The notes beneath the pieces are model-generated. The model saw nothing but the letters and a program-made list of their open reading frames with translations. It made no database searches and was not told where the DNA came from. 64,000 nt of DNA from Chryseobacterium vaccae (lineage in GTDB: Bacteria > Bacteroidota > Bacteroidia > Flavobacteriales > Weeksellaceae), in contig NZ_VSWH01000001.1 of the NCBI RefSeq assembly GCF_009602705.1, positions 4,885,001 to 4,949,000 of the forward strand, in the 5' to 3' direction. The stretch's first letter is position 1. The number at the start of each line of letters is the position of its first letter. This document shows, piece after piece, positions 61,030 to 64,000 of the stretch. Position numbers and translations under genes: made by a program.

Positions 61030-62025
61030 ATGAAAAATTTCAGAAATGCAGTTACGGTAATAATGCTGTCAGCAGCTCCGGCCCTTATGTTTTCGCAGGT
61101 AAAACCTTTAGATGCTGTATTGTCGGAATACAAATATCCCTATGAAGTTCATTATCTCGATCTGAAATCCCAGAATAACGACCTGAAAATGGCGTATATG
61201 GATGTACAGCCTCAAAAAGCCAATGGAAAAACCATAATGCTTCTTCATGGAAAAAATTTTAATGGAGCATATTGGGAAAGAACAGCTAAAGATCTTTCTG
61301 CTAAAGGATTCAGAGTGATTATTCCCGATCAGATAGGATTTGGAAAATCTTCAAAACCTCAGAATTATCAGTTTTCCTTTTCACAGCTTGCAGAAAATAC
61401 AAAAGCCATTCTGGATCAGCTGAAGATTGAAAAAACAATAGTTTTAGGACATTCTATGGGAGGAATGGTTGCTACGAGATTTACATTGCTTTATCCAGAA
61501 AGAGTTCAGAAACTCATTCTGGAAAACCCTATCGGGCTTGAAGATTATAAAACTTTTGCTTCTTACCAGACCATTGACCAGGCTTATCAGTCAGAATTAA
61601 AAAATACAGCGGAAACCTACAAAAATTATCAGCTGAAATTCTATTATGACAACAAATGGAAAGATGAATATCAGCCGTGGCTTGATCTCATTGCCGGATG
61701 GACACTGCATAAAGATTATCCTAAGGTAGCATGGGATGCTGCACTGACTACCGATATGATCTATAACCAACCAGTTTGCTATGAATTTAAAAACATTAAA
61801 ATACCTACGCTCCTCATTATTGGAACAAGAGACAGAACGGCAATCGGGAAAGACAGGGCTCCCAAAGAACTTCAGCCCAAAATGGGGCAGTACCAGGAAC
61901 TTGGTAAAAAAACACAGCGTGAAATTGCCGGTTCAAAATTAGTAGAGCTTGAAAATGTAGGCCATCTTCCTCATATTGAGGTATATCCTAAGTTTTTTAG
62001 TACGTTATATGATTTTATAAGATAA
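61030..62025 (+). CDS. secreted alpha/beta hydrolase
   Basis: 331 residues. Signal peptide about 1-23 (ends LMFSQ). The alpha/beta-hydrolase core has the oxyanion HG motif LLHGKNFNGAYW, nucleophile elbow GHSMGG with Ser142, acid Asp268 (GTRDRTA) and His312 (NVGHLPH), so the triad is complete. The phrase IIPDQIGFGKSSKP is typical of epoxide- or ester-hydrolase-like members. Periplasmic or secreted hydrolase of unknown substrate. No sorting domain or lipobox. Confidence 0.9.
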   Translation: MKNFRNAVTVIMLSAAPALMFSQVKPLDAVLSEYKYPYEVHYLDLKSQNNDLKMAYMDVQPQKANGKTIMLLHGKNFNGAYWERTAKDLSAKGFRVIIPDQIGFGKSSKPQNYQFSFSQLAENTKAILDQLKIEKTIVLGHSMGGMVATRFTLLYPERVQKLILENPIGLEDYKTFASYQTIDQAYQSELKNTAETYKNYQLKFYYDNKWKDEYQPWLDLIAGWTLHKDYPKVAWDAALTTDMIYNQPVCYEFKNIKIPTLLIIGTRDRTAIGKDRAPKELQPKMGQYQELGKKTQREIAGSKLVELENVGHLPHIEVYPKFFSTLYDFIR

Positions 62026-62071
62026 TTCTGAATCTGACCTTAAAATAGTAGTTTACTAACAAAACAAATAA

Positions 62072-62116
62072 GGCTGAAAAAAGGAGTGCCATTCTGGTAA
62101 CCCCGTATTTTCAGCC
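62072..62116. repeat. inverted repeat between hydrolase and MFS genes
   Basis: GGCTGAAAA and TTTTCAGCC are separated by 27 bases. It may be the shared 3' hairpin of the two convergent genes, though the long loop makes it a weak terminator. Confidence 0.4.
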
Positions 62117-62282
62117 ATAGAGCCTGTCCGAAATTCAGAATTTCTTTTTGTTGATTTCTGCTTTATCCATAGGCGTTTTTAAATTATCCGGCTTATAAAA
62201 AATCTTTGATTTTTTCCTTAACTGATCTTATCCCTTAATAAATCTTAATGTTTCAAATAAAATTTATCTTTTAGTTCATAAC

Positions 62283-63431
62283 TTACTTTTTCCCACGGAG
62301 CAGATAAAATGATACAAGTCCGATTCCTGAAAAAAGAAGACATGAAATCCCCAGATTCTGAATATAACCGATGCTTATTAATCCCAGTCCAATAAGGATA
62401 TAATAAATCAACCCGAGCAAAGCACCCGCACTTCCGGCTTCATTCTTATATCTGATCAGAGCGGTACTCAGAATATTAGGAATAGCTATACTGAATGCCA
62501 TCACAATAAAGCAGAAAGGAATCAGAAAAAACATTCCCCGGCCGAAGACCCATACAAAGACTGAAGCAGTAAATGAGATCCATACACCTGTTTTTACCAG
62601 CGTTTCAGAAGATATACTTCTCAATAACAAATATCTGTTAAGCTGTGCACCGATAAAAGTCCCGATTGCTAAAATAAAACTACTGTATCCAAAATCATAA
62701 GAACTAAGCTGGTTTTCTTTGAAAATAAACGGAGCCAGTGAATAATAGGAAAATAAAAGGACATTAAAACTCATAATCAGCAGACAGCTTCTGATAATTT
62801 CGGGATCCCTGAGCATGCGTTTCAGCAAATGAATCAATGTTCCTGAATTGATTTGCTTTTTTACCTGAATGGTTTCTGATATTTTGTTTTTTGAAAGAAT
62901 CCAAAACAGAACGGCAAGTAAAGCCAGTGTAATAAATACTCCCTGATACCCTGAGAATGAAGCCAGCACAGAACCGGAGACCATCCCGATCACAGGGCTT
63001 ACCGACAAGCCAATTCCAATCCAGGAAAATACTTTACTGATGCTGTTTTTATCATACAGATCCCTTAAAATGGTCTGGGCAATAATAGAACCTACAGAAA
63101 TTCCAAAAGCAGAAACAACTCTGGCAGCAAGCATGAGGGTGAAATCAGTTGCTAAAAGTGCAGCCAGTGCCCCGATACCATAAGTGATCAGTCCATATTC
63201 CAGTGCTTTCTTTCGCCCGATACGGTCACTCTGGATTCCCCAAAAAGCTACTCCTAATGCGAAAGATATAAAATACAGACTTATCGTCAATGCTGCAGAT
63301 TCCTCACGAATGGAAAAATGTTCCTGTATCATAGGAAGTACAGGGCTGTAAATGGTTTCTACAAACTGGGGAAGCATCACCAAAAGAGTAAGCAGCCACA
63401 GTGGATTAGTCTTTTTCATTTTTTTCTGCAA
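62283..63431 (-). CDS. MFS multidrug exporter, Bcr/CflA-like
   Basis: 382 residues, twelve membrane helices. LPQFVETIYSPVLPMIQEHF begins helix 1 as in Bcr/CflA exporters, and the loop between helices 2 and 3 has GIQSDRIGRKKALEYG, the MFS signature. An inner ATG at 63419 (MKKTNPLW) could also be the start. It is divergent from an AraC-type gene only 63 bases away, the same layout as the nimR-nimT (2-nitroimidazole) pair of enterobacteria. The exported compound is unknown. Confidence 0.9.
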   Translation of the reverse strand: MQKKMKKTNPLWLLTLLVMLPQFVETIYSPVLPMIQEHFSIREESAALTISLYFISFALGVAFWGIQSDRIGRKKALEYGLITYGIGALAALLATDFTLMLAARVVSAFGISVGSIIAQTILRDLYDKNSISKVFSWIGIGLSVSPVIGMVSGSVLASFSGYQGVFITLALLAVLFWILSKNKISETIQVKKQINSGTLIHLLKRMLRDPEIIRSCLLIMSFNVLLFSYYSLAPFIFKENQLSSYDFGYSSFILAIGTFIGAQLNRYLLLRSISSETLVKTGVWISFTASVFVWVFGRGMFFLIPFCFIVMAFSIAIPNILSTALIRYKNEAGSAGALLGLIYYILIGLGLISIGYIQNLGISCLLFSGIGLVSFYLLRGKK

Positions 63432-63494
63432 AGTTTTGAAAAATTGAACGTATATTTATAATGATATAAATACAAAAAACATCGAAAATAAGAC

Positions 63495-64000
63495 ATGGCT
63501 ATACTCCAGCAGAATGAAGAATTTAATCCCGACAATATTGCTGAAAAAGTGATAGGCATAGCATCCGATATGGTGATGCATGATTCTGGTTTTCATTTCC
63601 ATCAGACCAAAGCTCAGCTTCTGTATGCTCCTTCGGGGTGTATGACGGTTACAACCTCTGAGAAGCAGTTGGTTCTGCCGCCTTTCAGAATGCTCTGGAT
63701 TCCTGCAAAAGAAGTTCATAGAGTCAACTTTCGGAATGTTGTAGCGTACAGATCTATCTATTTTGATGAAGATTATGCCGGGAAACATATGAAGGCGGAT
63801 CTTAAAGTATTGCAGGTAAATCCTTTACTAAAAGAAATTATCGAAAGAATCTGCTTTTGGAAATGGACTGTGCTAAGTCAGCATCAGGAAAATATTCTGA
63901 AAGTATTCTGGAACGAATTAAAAACAGCTCCTGAAGAAAAACTGGATCTAAGAATGCCAATTGACAGGCGTTTTAAAAAAGCAACGGAAGAGTGGACACA
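63495..64000 (+). CDS. AraC-family regulator, 3' end outside window
   Basis: Open from ATG 63495 to the window end (168 codons), so the stop lies outside. The visible part is the sensor domain: FHFHQTKAQLLYAPSGCMTV, then LVLPPFRMLWIPAKEVHRV, the pattern of NimR/YeaM-type AraC regulators. The last residues (RRFKKATEEWT) begin the DNA-binding domain. It is divergent from the MFS exporter gene and most likely controls it. A longer frame on the opposite strand (63456-63788) is a shadow. Confidence 0.85.
   Translation, partial: MAILQQNEEFNPDNIAEKVIGIASDMVMHDSGFHFHQTKAQLLYAPSGCMTVTTSEKQLVLPPFRMLWIPAKEVHRVNFRNVVAYRSIYFDEDYAGKHMKADLKVLQVNPLLKEIIERICFWKWTVLSQHQENILKVFWNELKTAPEEKLDLRMPIDRRFKKATEEWT

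Overview
The window reads as chromosomal DNA of a Bacteroidota member, family Weeksellaceae/Flavobacteriaceae, most like Chryseobacterium. The reasons are: low GC; eight cargo proteins with type IX secretion (T9SS) C-terminal sorting domains; promoters of the Bacteroidota form TTG-N20ish-TAnnTTTG; almost no Shine-Dalgarno sequences; many U-tailed hairpin terminators; and a T6SS-iii-like VgrG. The genus is an inference from memory of family sequences, not a database result. I saw no tRNA, rRNA or CRISPR.

Layout. 1-5.7 kb: three tandem T9SS type A surface proteins built from the same ~130-residue Cys-containing module (first one cut by the window edge). 5.8-9.9 kb: a voltage-gated-type K+ channel with a zinc-ribbon tail plus a 52-residue membrane protein, a secreted protein, and a Nif3/zinc-ribbon-like pair. 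10-15.4 kb: a WG-repeat protein and a fatty-acid block (acyl-CoA ligase, acyl-CoA dehydrogenase). 15.7-17.1 kb: a complete IS3-family element with terminal repeats, a 3-bp target duplication and a -1 frameshift site; it sits inside the terminator hairpin of the neighbouring lipoprotein gene. 17.1-25.6 kb: DUF4349 lipoprotein, prfC, two paralogous membrane proteins, a CPBP protease, rdgB, rnz, a TIGR02757 protein and a heptad-repeat membrane protein. 25.8-34.8 kb: three large paralogous T9SS type B proteins with a choice-of-anchor-L-like head, each with a TAnnTTTG box placed exactly 16 nt before the ATG. 35-40.4 kb: rsmA, then a tight run ftsX / DUF3098 / uppP / lipoprotein / truB / barrel protein / rluF-like. 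40.4-45.6 kb: vgrG followed by a large putative effector, an overlapping lipoprotein and a DUF2314 lipoprotein. 45.6-53.1 kb: helix-hairpin-helix protein, MerR and AraC regulators, ccoG, an SMP-30 lipoprotein and a DbpA-like helicase. 53.3-60 kb: rpsA with a strong promoter and long leader, then two more T9SS proteins (vWA-like and M36 metallopeptidase). 60-64 kb: EamA transporter, alpha/beta hydrolase, and a divergent MFS exporter / AraC regulator pair (the last cut by the window edge).

The most unusual items are: the vgrG-linked effector/lipoprotein operon; the IS insertion splitting a terminator; the two copies of a ~160-bp dispersed non-coding repeat (34.8 and 47.6 kb); the GC-rich non-coding element after rpsA (55.3 kb); the identically spaced promoters of the type B trio; and a zinc-ribbon family protein that has lost all four cysteines.
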